A DNA stretch of 64,000 bases from an uncultured Parasphingopyxis sp. (GTDB taxonomy: Bacteria > Pseudomonadota > Alphaproteobacteria > Sphingomonadales > Sphingomonadaceae): the NCBI GenBank assembly GCA_905479515.1, contig CAJQMX010000025.1, positions 62,001-126,000 on the forward strand, written 5' to 3'. Positions 46,177-54,342 of this stretch are shown here, piece after piece. Made by a program: the position numbers and the translations under genes. Below the pieces are notes generated by a model. It did no database searches. It saw only the letters and a list, made by a program, of their open reading frames with translations, and had not been told where the DNA came from. Numbering within the stretch: position 1 is the first letter of the stretch; every line of letters begins with the position of its first letter.

Positions 46177-46207
46177 TTGACCCTATAGTCGCTGTAGACT
46201 GTAGGCT
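46177..46207 (+). promoter_or_regulatory. MerR-type promoter for the cation transporter
   Basis: TTGACC (46177-46182) and TAGGCT (46202-46207) with a 19-nt spacer. The spacer holds CTATAG-TCG-CTGTAG, very like known ZntR/CadR/PbrR operators. It points right, toward 46232, and overlaps the merR upstream region, so it can also serve autoregulation. Confidence 0.7.
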
Positions 46208-46231
46208 TTTCATTAACAGCGTCAAACAAGA

Positions 46232-46888
46232 ATGGAAGATCAAAGAATGTCCGGTTGCTGCGAAGACAAAACATTTGATGGAGCCTCGCCTGACTATCGA
46301 AGAGCGCTTGTCGCTGTGATTGCGATCAATGCGGTCATGTTCTTTATCGAAATGAGCGCTGGCATCATGTCGGGATCGCAAGCGCTGAAAGCGGACGCTT
46401 TGGATTTCGCAGGCGATACAGCAACGTATAGCTTAAGCCTTCTCGTTATTGGCGCATCCTTAAAAACACGTGCCCGCGCCTCGCTGGTCAAAGGCGCGTC
46501 ACTGGCTTTTATTGCAATAGTTATTCTGACGATGACCGCGCTGCGCGTGCTTGAAGGCACGCCGCCAGAAGCTGGAACCATGGGTCTGATTGGGCTGCTT
46601 GCCTTACTGGCCAATCTGACCAGTGTGTTCGTCCTGCTGCGCTGGCGCGATGGTGATAGCAATGTGCGGTCTGTCTGGCTCTGCTCGCGCAATGACGCGA
46701 TTGGCAATGTTGGAGTGATCATTGCCGGAGGTTTGGTGGCTGTGACGGGCACAGCATGGCCCGACCTCGTGGTCGCAGCTCTTCTTGCAGGCCTGTTCCT
46801 CAAATCAGCGACAGCAATTACCGTCCAAGCGCTCGGTGAACTTCGCAACGAGAAGCGCGATGAAGCAAGCTATTCGGAGGCTGCATGA
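46232..46888 (+). CDS. Cation diffusion facilitator-like transporter
   Basis: 218 residues with five to six membrane helices. The CDF-like metal site is visible as helix 2 EMSAGIMSGSQALKADALDF-AGD and helix 5 SRNDAIGNVGVIIAGGLVAV. N-terminus has SGCCEDKTF (Cys pair). It lacks the C-terminal cytoplasmic CDF domain, typical of short 'cation transporter' proteins paired with MerR genes. Exports Zn, Co or Cd. Confidence 0.85.
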   Translation: MEDQRMSGCCEDKTFDGASPDYRRALVAVIAINAVMFFIEMSAGIMSGSQALKADALDFAGDTATYSLSLLVIGASLKTRARASLVKGASLAFIAIVILTMTALRVLEGTPPEAGTMGLIGLLALLANLTSVFVLLRWRDGDSNVRSVWLCSRNDAIGNVGVIIAGGLVAVTGTAWPDLVVAALLAGLFLKSATAITVQALGELRNEKRDEASYSEAA

Positions 46889-47508
46889 TGAAATTACGTA
46901 TTCCGCCAATTGTCCTGCTTGCCTGTTCAGGAATGCTCTCTTGGTGGTTAGCCGAACGCTTGCCATCTTTCGACTTTACCTGGTGGTTCGGTAAGGGCTT
47001 CGGCCTCGCGCTCATTGGGGCCGGCGGGATCATGCTGGCAATTTCAGTCGCCGCATTTATACGGGCAAAAACGACGGTCAATCCAACTGATCCCGCACAA
47101 ACCAAAGCCCTTGTAACGTCTGGTCTCTACCAAATATCCCGCAATCCGATGTATCTCGGAATGGCAGCTGTTCTGCTCGGGATTGCGTTGCTGTTGGCCA
47201 ATTTTGCCGCATTCTCCGGACCAGTTTTCTTTGTCTGGATCGTCACTCTTTTGCAGATTAAGCCTGAGGAAACGGCACTCCAGAAAGTGTTTGGTGAAGA
47301 CTATCAATCGTACCGATTACGCGTACGTCGCTGGATAAGACACCTGATATGCCCGACCTTCCCTTTAATCTTTTCTGGCTACTGTTTGCGACGTCGTTTT
47401 TTGGCATCGTCACAATCTTTGCATTGTCGTTCGCAGGGCAGTTCCACAAGGAATTTCAATTCTTCCCGCCTCCCGAAAAAGACTGCTGGCAACATCGATT
47501 GTTCTTAG
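46885..47508 (+). CDS. ICMT-like membrane methyltransferase, extended C-terminus
   Basis: 207 residues. The isoprenylcysteine carboxyl methyltransferase-like core is clear: LVTSGLYQISRNPMYLGMAA and EETALQKVFGEDYQSYRLRV. In relatives the protein ends soon after RVRRW. Here it runs on for about 53 residues (RHLICPTFPLIF...) that overlap the next gene in another frame and look like read-through. Probably the native stop has been lost. Overlaps the CDF stop by 4 nt. Substrate unknown. Confidence 0.78.
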   Translation: MMKLRIPPIVLLACSGMLSWWLAERLPSFDFTWWFGKGFGLALIGAGGIMLAISVAAFIRAKTTVNPTDPAQTKALVTSGLYQISRNPMYLGMAAVLLGIALLLANFAAFSGPVFFVWIVTLLQIKPEETALQKVFGEDYQSYRLRVRRWIRHLICPTFPLIFSGYCLRRRFLASSQSLHCRSQGSSTRNFNSSRLPKKTAGNIDCS

Positions 47509-47924
47509 CCCTTTTTCGGATCTTCCTCTATCCGCTTATCGCGCTTTCGATCTTGTCGTTTGAGGCAGATTCAGGCTCGCTTCTAGAACACATACTTGGC
47601 GCCATCATGCTATTGGTAGGATTTGGATTCGCATTCCAAATAACTTTCAGAATGGGATGGAAAAACGCATTCGGGGAGAAGCAGGGCCTGCGCACCGATG
47701 GATGGTTTCGGTATAGCCGCAACCCTGTTTATGTCGCGACGTGGATAGGACTCATTGGATGGGCTGTTTTAACGCCTCATCCGCTCGTGGTTTTTCTCCT
47801 GGCGCCATGGGCGCTAATGTATCTGCTCGCGCCAATTTTTGAGGAGCCTTGGCTAGAGCAGCAATATGGCGAGGCTTACACCGACTATAAGCGATCGACA
47901 CCGCGATTTTTCTTTGGGTTCTAG
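47349..47924 (+). CDS. Second ICMT-like membrane methyltransferase
   Basis: 191 residues from ATG 47349, five membrane helices and the NnrU/ICMT-type motif RTDGWFRYSRNPVYVATWIG with EEPWLEQQYGEAYTDYKRST. The gene starts 160 nt before the end of the previous frame. Two such enzymes in tandem after a cation transporter are seen in other metal islands, as I recall, but the target is unknown. Confidence 0.8.
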   Translation: MPDLPFNLFWLLFATSFFGIVTIFALSFAGQFHKEFQFFPPPEKDCWQHRLFLALFRIFLYPLIALSILSFEADSGSLLEHILGAIMLLVGFGFAFQITFRMGWKNAFGEKQGLRTDGWFRYSRNPVYVATWIGLIGWAVLTPHPLVVFLLAPWALMYLLAPIFEEPWLEQQYGEAYTDYKRSTPRFFFGF

Positions 47925-48053
47925 GCGCGCCGTATGACGCAATAACCCGTGCCGGTCTCGGTCTTGGGCTATTGCTTTTTACGCCGCTTCGGCGTCAGCA
48001 CGCTTGAAAGTAAGTATTTTTAGGACTGTCAGCCGACGTAATCTATAACCCCA

Positions 48054-48422
48054 TTATCGCGCAGAAGTCTTCTGCCTCACCTGCTCCAGAAAGTAGTCCA
48101 GACGCTTGCGACCCAGAATGTGCGCGATATCGCGGTCGCCTTCAGAGATGGGCTCGGTCCTGGTTAGCCAGTAATAAACATATTGAACAAGTGTCTCACG
48201 GGTGTGGGTGAGTTCGTATTCAATATCGGCCTGGCGCTCATCAAATGCATCTATCCGCGCCAACAAACGCTCCTCGAGCACAGACCGCGCTTCAGGGTTG
48301 AACCAGGCCCGTAAAGCTTCCTCAACAATCGCAGTTTTAGTAACGCCAGGCTTCTCGGCCGCTTCGCAAAGCTGCGCATATAGTTTTGTCGAAATCCTAA
48401 TATTAACACGTGGTTTTCCCAT
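48054..48422 (-). CDS. CopG-family (ribbon-helix-helix) protein
   Basis: 122 residues from ATG 48422. The N-terminal ribbon-helix-helix is PRVNIRISTKLYAQLCEAAE; the rest is helical (RLDYFLEQVRQKTSAR). It starts 4 nt after the TraG stop. The CopG-TraG pair is a fixed feature of Tn4371/IncP-like transfer regions, where trbB normally follows. Here trbB is absent and metal genes follow instead. Confidence 0.85.
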   Translation of the reverse strand: MGKPRVNIRISTKLYAQLCEAAEKPGVTKTAIVEEALRAWFNPEARSVLEERLLARIDAFDERQADIEYELTHTRETLVQYVYYWLTRTEPISEGDRDIAHILGRKRLDYFLEQVRQKTSAR

Positions 48423-48426
48423 AGCA

Positions 48427-50388
48427 TCAGAACTCCGGCAGAAAATCAGGATCAGCGCGATCGGCGGCAACGGCGCGTCGGATCGTTTCTAAGTTGGTCT
48501 CATCGGAAGGGCTTGCGTCATCCTCCTGGTCCGGCACGATTTCTGGTCCCGCCGCCAGAACTTCATCCTCGATCTCAACCTCATAGTCCGGTTCGCGCGC
48601 GCGCTTCAGCGCCTGACCGCCCGTATCATCGCGGCTTGAGGCTTGATCTGCTTTTGCAAAAGGCACAGCGATCTCAGACGTCCACGGCGCGCCAATACGA
48701 CCCCCACTCCATTCAACCTCTGCAGACGAAAGAAGGCGCCCGGTAAAATTTGCGTCCTCGAAGTAGCGTAGCTTCTTTGCCATTGCAGGCGGCGCGCCGG
48801 ACACCATAACGATTTCATCGCTGGCAGGCAGTTGCATAACTTCGCCGGGCGTTAGCAGCGCGCGCTGAGTTTCTTGTCTTGAGACCATCATGTGAGAGAG
48901 CCAAGGCGCGAGCCGGTGGCCGGTATAATTTTTCTGTGACCTAAGCTCTGTAGTCGCGCCAAGCGCATCAGATACCCGTTTGGCTGTCCGCTCATCATTG
49001 GTCGCGAACGCAATTCTGACATGGCAATTGTCGAGGATCGAATTGTTCGGCCCGTAAGCCTTTTCGATCTGATTCAGGGATTGGGCGATGAGATAAGCGC
49101 GAATGCCATACCCCGCCATGAAGGCAAGCGCGCTCTCAAAAAAATCGAGCCGTCCGAGCGCCGGGAATTCATCCAGCATCAACAACACCTTCCGGCGCTT
49201 CTGTTCGGGCACGTCTTCCGTTAGCCTGCGTCCAATCTGGTTCAGGATCAGACGAATGAGCGGCTTGGTCCGCGACAGATCAGATGGCGGCACGACAAGA
49301 TACAAAGATAGAGGGCTGCTGCCTTCAACGAGGTCTTCGATGCGCCAATCCGACCGGCTGGTGACCTCAGCGATGACAGGATCGCGGTAGAGCGACAAAA
49401 AACTCATTGCGGTGGACAGAACGCCTGAGCGTTCATTCTCCGATTTGTTCAAAAGCTCCCGCGCCGCTTGCGCCACGATAGGGTGCACACCTTGCTCGCC
49501 CAAATGCTGCGTCGTCATCATGGTGCGCAGGGTTACGGCGAAAGATCGCTTCGGGTCGGACAGAAACCGGACACATCCTGCAAGCGTCTTGTCCGCTTCA
49601 GCGTAAAGAACATGCAGGATGACACCGACCAGCAATGCGTGGCCCGTTTTTTCCCAATGGTTGCGGCGCTCAAGCGAGCCTTCGGGATCGACCAGTATGT
49701 CGGCAATGTTCTGGACATCGCGCACTTCACACGCGCCGCCGCGCACGGCCATCAATGGATTGTAGCGTGGGCTCCTGCGGTCGGTCGGATCAAACCGCAC
49801 GCAGCGCGAAAACCGCGCGCGCCAGCCTGATGTCAGCTCCCAGTTCTCCCCCTTAATGTCGTGAATGACGGCGCTGCCGGTCCAGGATAAAAGCGTTGGC
49901 ACAACCAGCCCAACGCCTTTGCCAGATCGTGTCGGCGCGAAAGCCATAACATGTTCTGGTCCTGCGTGACGTAGATATCGGTTTTGCCAGCGCCCAAGAA
50001 AAACGCCGTCTTTCGCAAACAGGCCTGCACGTTTGAGATCGTTGAATCCTCCCCAGCGCGCTGAGCCATAAGTGGTCACATTGCGCTCATGGCGGCTGCG
50101 CAAGACGGACCCAAAAATTGCGGCCACAAAGCCAAGCGCTGATCCCGACACTGCGATGAGACCACCGCGCGCAAAGACCTCTGGTGCATAGGCCTCATAG
50201 GCATACCACCATTGGAACAGCCGCCATGGTTTGTAGATTGGCGTCTCTCCGGCCATGAACCACGGCGCGCCGAGCGCAATCTGATAGCCGAGCGCTTCGG
50301 CGGTCAGCTGTGTCGCCAGCCATACTGCGCCGATGATGAGCGCGAACACGACCATAATCTGGCCGATGAGTATCTTTGTGCCTGTCAT
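48427..50388 (-). CDS. traG: TraG/VirD4 type IV coupling protein
   Basis: 653 residues from ATG 50388; the frame is open further upstream but without features. Two N-terminal membrane helices (ILIGQIMVVFALIIGAVWLA, GGLIAVSGSALGFVAAIFG), Walker A APTRSGKGVGLVVPTLL, Walker B VLLMLDEFPALG and the conserved SLNQIEKAYGPNNSILDNC. It is the ATPase that brings the relaxase-DNA complex to the transfer channel. Confidence 0.95.
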   Translation of the reverse strand: MTGTKILIGQIMVVFALIIGAVWLATQLTAEALGYQIALGAPWFMAGETPIYKPWRLFQWWYAYEAYAPEVFARGGLIAVSGSALGFVAAIFGSVLRSRHERNVTTYGSARWGGFNDLKRAGLFAKDGVFLGRWQNRYLRHAGPEHVMAFAPTRSGKGVGLVVPTLLSWTGSAVIHDIKGENWELTSGWRARFSRCVRFDPTDRRSPRYNPLMAVRGGACEVRDVQNIADILVDPEGSLERRNHWEKTGHALLVGVILHVLYAEADKTLAGCVRFLSDPKRSFAVTLRTMMTTQHLGEQGVHPIVAQAARELLNKSENERSGVLSTAMSFLSLYRDPVIAEVTSRSDWRIEDLVEGSSPLSLYLVVPPSDLSRTKPLIRLILNQIGRRLTEDVPEQKRRKVLLMLDEFPALGRLDFFESALAFMAGYGIRAYLIAQSLNQIEKAYGPNNSILDNCHVRIAFATNDERTAKRVSDALGATTELRSQKNYTGHRLAPWLSHMMVSRQETQRALLTPGEVMQLPASDEIVMVSGAPPAMAKKLRYFEDANFTGRLLSSAEVEWSGGRIGAPWTSEIAVPFAKADQASSRDDTGGQALKRAREPDYEVEIEDEVLAAGPEIVPDQEDDASPSDETNLETIRRAVAADRADPDFLPEF

Positions 50389-50506
50389 GATGCGGGCGTC
50401 CTTCAGAGCAAAATCAATTGCGCAAAAGATGGCGGGCGCAGCACCCCTGCGACCAGTGGCGAAGCAAGCCAATCTGACCAAAGCCCTGCAACGCGGTGCA
50501 AACCTG

Positions 50507-52435
50507 CTAACGTGAAAGGCCCTTTGAGCGTCCTCTATCCATGCTCCAACCAATGCCAGACGCCGTGCGCTGGAGGGTCAACTCACGGCCCATTTGACGC
50601 CCCAGCGAGCTGCGCCAAGGCACAAGTGCAAATTCTTTTGTGTTACCAACGATTGCAAGTCGCCCAGCGCCAAGATCAACATGTCCTTCGACTTGCCCGC
50701 TAAACTGATCGCCCTGTGCGAGCTGAACCGCCGCTCTGCCAGACCGCGCCACGATGGCATCGCTTTCTCGATTCAACTCCAAGATGCGCAACTTCGTGCG
50801 TTGATCTTCCGTCAGGCTCGTCTGGTTCGGCTCAAGATAACCTCGCTCTTGCAGCCATGCCTGACGCCTTGATTTGAAAGACTGTAGGGTCTTCTCGCGC
50901 CGCGCGTCGTCATCAGACATTTTATCGAGCCAGGTTTCACCGGTTCGTTCGATCTGCGCATCTGGTGAGAGCCAGGACAAGACGTTCAGTTTCACGCCGC
51001 CAGATCGTTGGGCTTCATAGTCTGCCGATCTCTCCAAAAAACTATCACCGACATGCCACTCGCCAGACCCTAGCCGCTCACCAATCCCTGCACGCCGAAG
51101 CGCTTCAAGTCGTCGCTTTAACGAGAGGCGATAGGCGGGTTTTGATCCCGGGTCGTATCGGGCGTGCAAGTCTTCAGACCAGATACCGCCCGTCTGCTCT
51201 ACAACAGCGCCGATGGCTTTGTCTGAAGCGCGAGCTACGGCTTTAGCCTGAGAGAGTTCGACCACTGCGCCGTTCGGCGGTCGCGCGTGTACATCGATGG
51301 CCGCAGACGGGACATGCCAGATGCCGCCATCAAAATCTTCGACCAGAAGATAGCGCGTATCCCGCAGCTCATCTTCCGGGCCATACGCTTTCACAATACC
51401 CTTGATCGGTGATGCATGTTCGCGCCGGTCTTGAACAAAACGAATATCTTTGTTTCGCTCCCCGAATACGTCGGCCAGCGTGCGGATAATATCACCGCGC
51501 CGTCCCTGTCTTTTGAGCTGCGCCTGCCAGCCGTCTTTCATCTGCCAAGATACCGCTCCGACAGGTTCAGCAAGGCCCAGCGATTCAAGGTGCCTCAGTC
51601 TTGCTATTCGCAAGGACCGCTCAAACCGTTCGCCGCTCGATGCTGCTTCGCTGGTCTCAAACCGTCCTTGCTCGAGGCGCGTTTCGATCTCTCGATCAAG
51701 TCCGGTCCAACGGTCCTGATCGACTTGTTGCTGGCGCGCATTCGCTATTTCCAGCGTGCGTCTGGGTCCAAGCCTTTGTGTTGCAAGGTCTTGCGCTGCT
51801 TCACGCAGCCCCTTGGTAAGATAGTCGCGCGCAATGACCACATCCTTCATCCGCGCGTCCCGTCCGCGCACAACGATATGGGTATGGGGATGACCAGTAT
51901 TATGATGATCGACAGCCACCCAATCAAGCCGACGTCCGGTATCCCTTTCCATCCTCGCCATCAGCTCGCGCGTTGCCTGTTTGAGGTCGCCCATGCGCGC
52001 ACCATCTTCGGGTGACACGATGATCCGAAATTGATGTGGGTCATGTTCGCTGCGTTCCAGAAAATCGCGCGGGCTGATTTCCTCATTATCACGATCATAA
52101 AGAACACCCCCATCGCCGCCGCGATCAACACCGTCGCGTTGCAGATATCCGACATGAGCGCGATAGAGTCCGGGGCCTGCGCGCCCAGCTCTGGCGATAT
52201 GAACTTTGACCACGACACGGCGCATCTGTATCCGAGACAAATGTCGATGCTTTGAGCCGCCTGTCCGCGCCGCGCCGCCAGTGCCATAGCGCGCACCTGT
52301 GAAGGCGGGTTTGCGAGGGCCATTTGAGAGCTGACTGCCAGCCTTGCGCATATCGCGCTGCAAGCGCTTGCCAGATGAAGCCCCTGCATCGCGGATACGT
52401 CCAAGGCGCGGAGTGAACGGTTTCTCCTCACTCAT
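50507..52435 (-). CDS. Relaxase, VirD2-like with DUF3363
   Basis: 642 residues. The relaxase His motif is VDHHNTGHPHTHIVVRGRD (around 177-195), with an upstream RIIVSPEDGARMGDL segment. The C-terminal part (from about 300) is the DUF3363 region of alphaproteobacterial relaxases (GGIWHVPSAAIDVHARPPNG). It nicks oriT and pilots the strand. The intergenic region upstream (52436-52652) is a natural oriT candidate. Coding is on the same strand as traG, 118 nt apart. Confidence 0.93.
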   Translation of the reverse strand: MSEEKPFTPRLGRIRDAGASSGKRLQRDMRKAGSQLSNGPRKPAFTGARYGTGGAARTGGSKHRHLSRIQMRRVVVKVHIARAGRAGPGLYRAHVGYLQRDGVDRGGDGGVLYDRDNEEISPRDFLERSEHDPHQFRIIVSPEDGARMGDLKQATRELMARMERDTGRRLDWVAVDHHNTGHPHTHIVVRGRDARMKDVVIARDYLTKGLREAAQDLATQRLGPRRTLEIANARQQQVDQDRWTGLDREIETRLEQGRFETSEAASSGERFERSLRIARLRHLESLGLAEPVGAVSWQMKDGWQAQLKRQGRRGDIIRTLADVFGERNKDIRFVQDRREHASPIKGIVKAYGPEDELRDTRYLLVEDFDGGIWHVPSAAIDVHARPPNGAVVELSQAKAVARASDKAIGAVVEQTGGIWSEDLHARYDPGSKPAYRLSLKRRLEALRRAGIGERLGSGEWHVGDSFLERSADYEAQRSGGVKLNVLSWLSPDAQIERTGETWLDKMSDDDARREKTLQSFKSRRQAWLQERGYLEPNQTSLTEDQRTKLRILELNRESDAIVARSGRAAVQLAQGDQFSGQVEGHVDLGAGRLAIVGNTKEFALVPWRSSLGRQMGRELTLQRTASGIGWSMDRGRSKGLSR

Positions 52436-52555
52436 ATTGGCGCGGTCAATCCATGCACCAGTAAACTTCCCGTAAAATCAGAGCATTCCGGGAAAGGCAG
52501 GCACCACAATGCTGTGCAAAGGGCGCCAAAAAACAGATGTGCAGACAAGGCATTA

Positions 52556-52589
52556 GGCACCCCTTGGTGCCATAGCTTTAATCTTGCCC
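52556..52589. other. Candidate oriT hairpin and nic-like site
   Basis: In the 217-nt gap between the relaxase and traF, GGCACC (52556-52561) and GGTGCC (52566-52571) form a hairpin. Ten bases further is ATCTTGCCC (52581-52589), which resembles the ATCCTGCCC nic core of the IncP group. The order hairpin then nic is as in IncP oriT. The call rests on eye alignment only. Confidence 0.35.
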
Positions 52590-52652
52590 TACCGGGTTCG
52601 CTTACCCTCTCCTTGCATCTGCTTGTATCACTTTGCATCCGCTTGCAGCCTG

Positions 52653-53153
52653 TCACTTATGAGACGTTATCAGCGGAATGGCGACGCCATCCATATCTGT
52701 TATTTGAGTAGGGCCAAAATACCGACCATCGAGGGAGTCAGCATGCGCGTTCAATAAGAATAATTCGCCTGTTCTCAAGCGTGAACAACCTTGCCAATCA
52801 GGCAAATTTCGTCCCTGAGAATCGACTAGGCGCGCTTGCGCGACAGGCTTTCTATTTATCAAAATCGTCTGTTCGGTCCGGCAGATTTCATCTCCAGACA
52901 CCCCCACAATTTTCTTTATCAAAGGCCAGTTTGCGCCAACAAACCCGCGTGCTTCTGCCCACTGTGCATCAGGGCTACTAGCTGAGACAACGCCCCATCG
53001 GCCATTCGTGAATGGCGCGTTGCTCAGCCAGTAAAAGCCTTTCGGAGCGCTTTCAGTCCGGTTCCAAATCAAGCGCTCCTCCGGATTACAAACAGCCCCA
53101 AACAGGACCAGACCAATGCCTGTTACAACAGTCCACAGAACCCGCTTTCTCAT
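52653..53153 (-). CDS. traF: TraF-type conjugative signal peptidase (S26)
   Basis: 166 residues with one N-terminal membrane helix (LWTVVTGIGLVLFGAV). The S26 catalytic Ser is in ESAPKGFYWL (about position 36) and the general-base Lys in PLIKKIVGVSGDEIC (about 80). TraF processes and cyclises the pilin TrbC in IncP-like systems. Its start overlaps the stop of the upstream HTH gene by 4 nt. Confidence 0.9.
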   Translation of the reverse strand: MRKRVLWTVVTGIGLVLFGAVCNPEERLIWNRTESAPKGFYWLSNAPFTNGRWGVVSASSPDAQWAEARGFVGANWPLIKKIVGVSGDEICRTEQTILINRKPVAQARLVDSQGRNLPDWQGCSRLRTGELFLLNAHADSLDGRYFGPTQITDMDGVAIPLITSHK

Positions 53154-53392
53154 TTGGGGTTCCCGATACGCTCTGATGTGGACGCGTAAGAATTGCGCTC
53201 TGACCAGCGGATCAGGCTGGGCTTGGGATAGAACACGCGTGCTCCATGTTTGCGATAGATTGGGCCTCGCCCTTCACAGCGATAATGATCGAGCGTCGAG
53301 CGTTTCAGTCTCAAGAATGCCGCCGCTTCGACCACGCTGAGCAGCTCCGGCCAACCATCATCACTTTGTTCTTTTTCTACCTTCTTCGTCAT
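53150..53392 (-). CDS. Excisionase/AlpA-like helix-turn-helix protein
   Basis: 80 residues with a MerR-like HTH_17 domain (LLSVVEAAAFLRLKRSTLDH). Such proteins serve as excisionases or transfer regulators. It stands directly upstream of traF with translational overlap. It could be the recombination directionality factor for the integrase at 7343, although they are 45 kb apart in this window. Confidence 0.75.
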   Translation of the reverse strand: MTKKVEKEQSDDGWPELLSVVEAAAFLRLKRSTLDHYRCEGRGPIYRKHGARVFYPKPSLIRWSERNSYASTSERIGNPK

Positions 53393-53516
53393 CGCTACGA
53401 TCTCCTTTGTTTGTTATGCGATGACCAAAGCCTTGCTGGAAAATGCGGTTCGTTGGAGAGGGAAAATTGCCAATTGGCATTTTCCCCTTGCGCTTTAACC
53501 AAGCCCTGAACACCGG

Positions 53517-53547
53517 AAAACCGCCCCGAAGATGATCTTCGGAGCGG
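53517..53547 (-). terminator. Rho-independent terminator after DUF736 copy 2
   Basis: A strong stem CCGCCCCGAAGA / TCTTCGGAGCGG (53521-53547, 3-nt loop, one mismatch) is followed on the minus strand by TTTT. It sits 25 nt past the DUF736 stop and separates that unit from the HTH-traF unit. Confidence 0.7.
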
Positions 53548-53571
53548 CTGATTTGGTGATGGGTTTGAGCG

Positions 53572-53895
53572 CTAGTCTCGCGGGTTCCAAAGGATGACGT
53601 GGCGGCCTTTCTTGCCTTTCACAGGGGCGAGATTTGCGTAAATCTTGCGCGGTCCGATCTGCGGGTCTGCGAGGGTGATCGAGACATATTCGCGTCCCGA
53701 GGCTTTGGCTTTGCGCATCCAGCCACCGCCGATTTCAGTTGAGGTTTCGCCGGCATAGATGCGGTAGTCCGGCTGTCCGTCTTGGGCTTTCTCACCGTTC
53801 TTCTCGATGCGGATTGAACTGGTGAGGTTCATCATTGCGAGGGCGCCTTCAAAGCCTGTTTTGGTTTCGCTGACATATCCGAGTGCATTGGCCAT
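53572..53895 (-). CDS. DUF736 family protein (copy 2)
   Basis: 107 residues from ATG 53895 with an AAGGAGA site. Family pattern: LGYVSETKTGFEGALAMM, YRIYAGETSTEIGGGWMR, and HVILWNPRD at the end. More divergent from copy 1 than usual duplicates, so the two came by different routes. A monocistronic unit with its own terminator. Function unknown. Confidence 0.82.
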   Translation of the reverse strand: MANALGYVSETKTGFEGALAMMNLTSSIRIEKNGEKAQDGQPDYRIYAGETSTEIGGGWMRKAKASGREYVSITLADPQIGPRKIYANLAPVKGKKGRHVILWNPRD

Positions 53896-54342
53896 GGTGT
53901 TCTCCTTTTCGTTTCCTTGGCTGTCTTGGGGGACCTCTTGTCCCCGTCGACGCCGGACCGTTAGGACGGGGCCGGGCTGCATTGAACCTCACAAGGGCGA
54001 AACAAAGTGGAGCACCGGACCAGCGTAGAATTTTGTCTCGCGATGAATGCGTGGCACACGCAGAGGAAAATTCTTCGAAGGGCCGGTTTCAAGGCGGGCT
54101 GACCACGTCCAGGTCATACGGCAAGAGACGGGAACAGGAGGTCTTCCTCTGACAAGGAGACATCTGAAAAGGACTGCGACTGGCCTCCGACATGGATACC
54201 CAGCGACACCCCAGACGGGCGATTTTTTACGTCCTCCTCAAATGAACTTTACCTGCCACCCCTCCACTTCAAACATGGCGAAAGCCGCCCGATGACAGAC
54301 ACCGGACGGCTCTACTTGCCGCGCTAACGGGAGACTAAAACG
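53896..54342. other. Intergenic stretch between DUF736 and parB
   Basis: 447 nt with no supported gene. It contains the probable DUF736 promoter region, an imperfect terminator-like hairpin at 54283-54312, and no recognisable repeats. Confidence 0.5.
54283..54312 (-). terminator. Probable terminator of the parB operon
   Basis: AGCCGCCCG and CGGACGGCT can pair with one bulge; on the minus strand the stem is followed by TTT. It lies 31 nt after the ParB stop. The short T-run makes this moderate. Confidence 0.45.

Noticed and set aside
47976..47995. Hairpin ACGCCG-CTT-CGGCGT as a terminator
   Set aside because: The T-run precedes the stem on the plus strand and gives an A-run before the end of the stem on the minus strand; neither orientation gives a stem followed by T-run.
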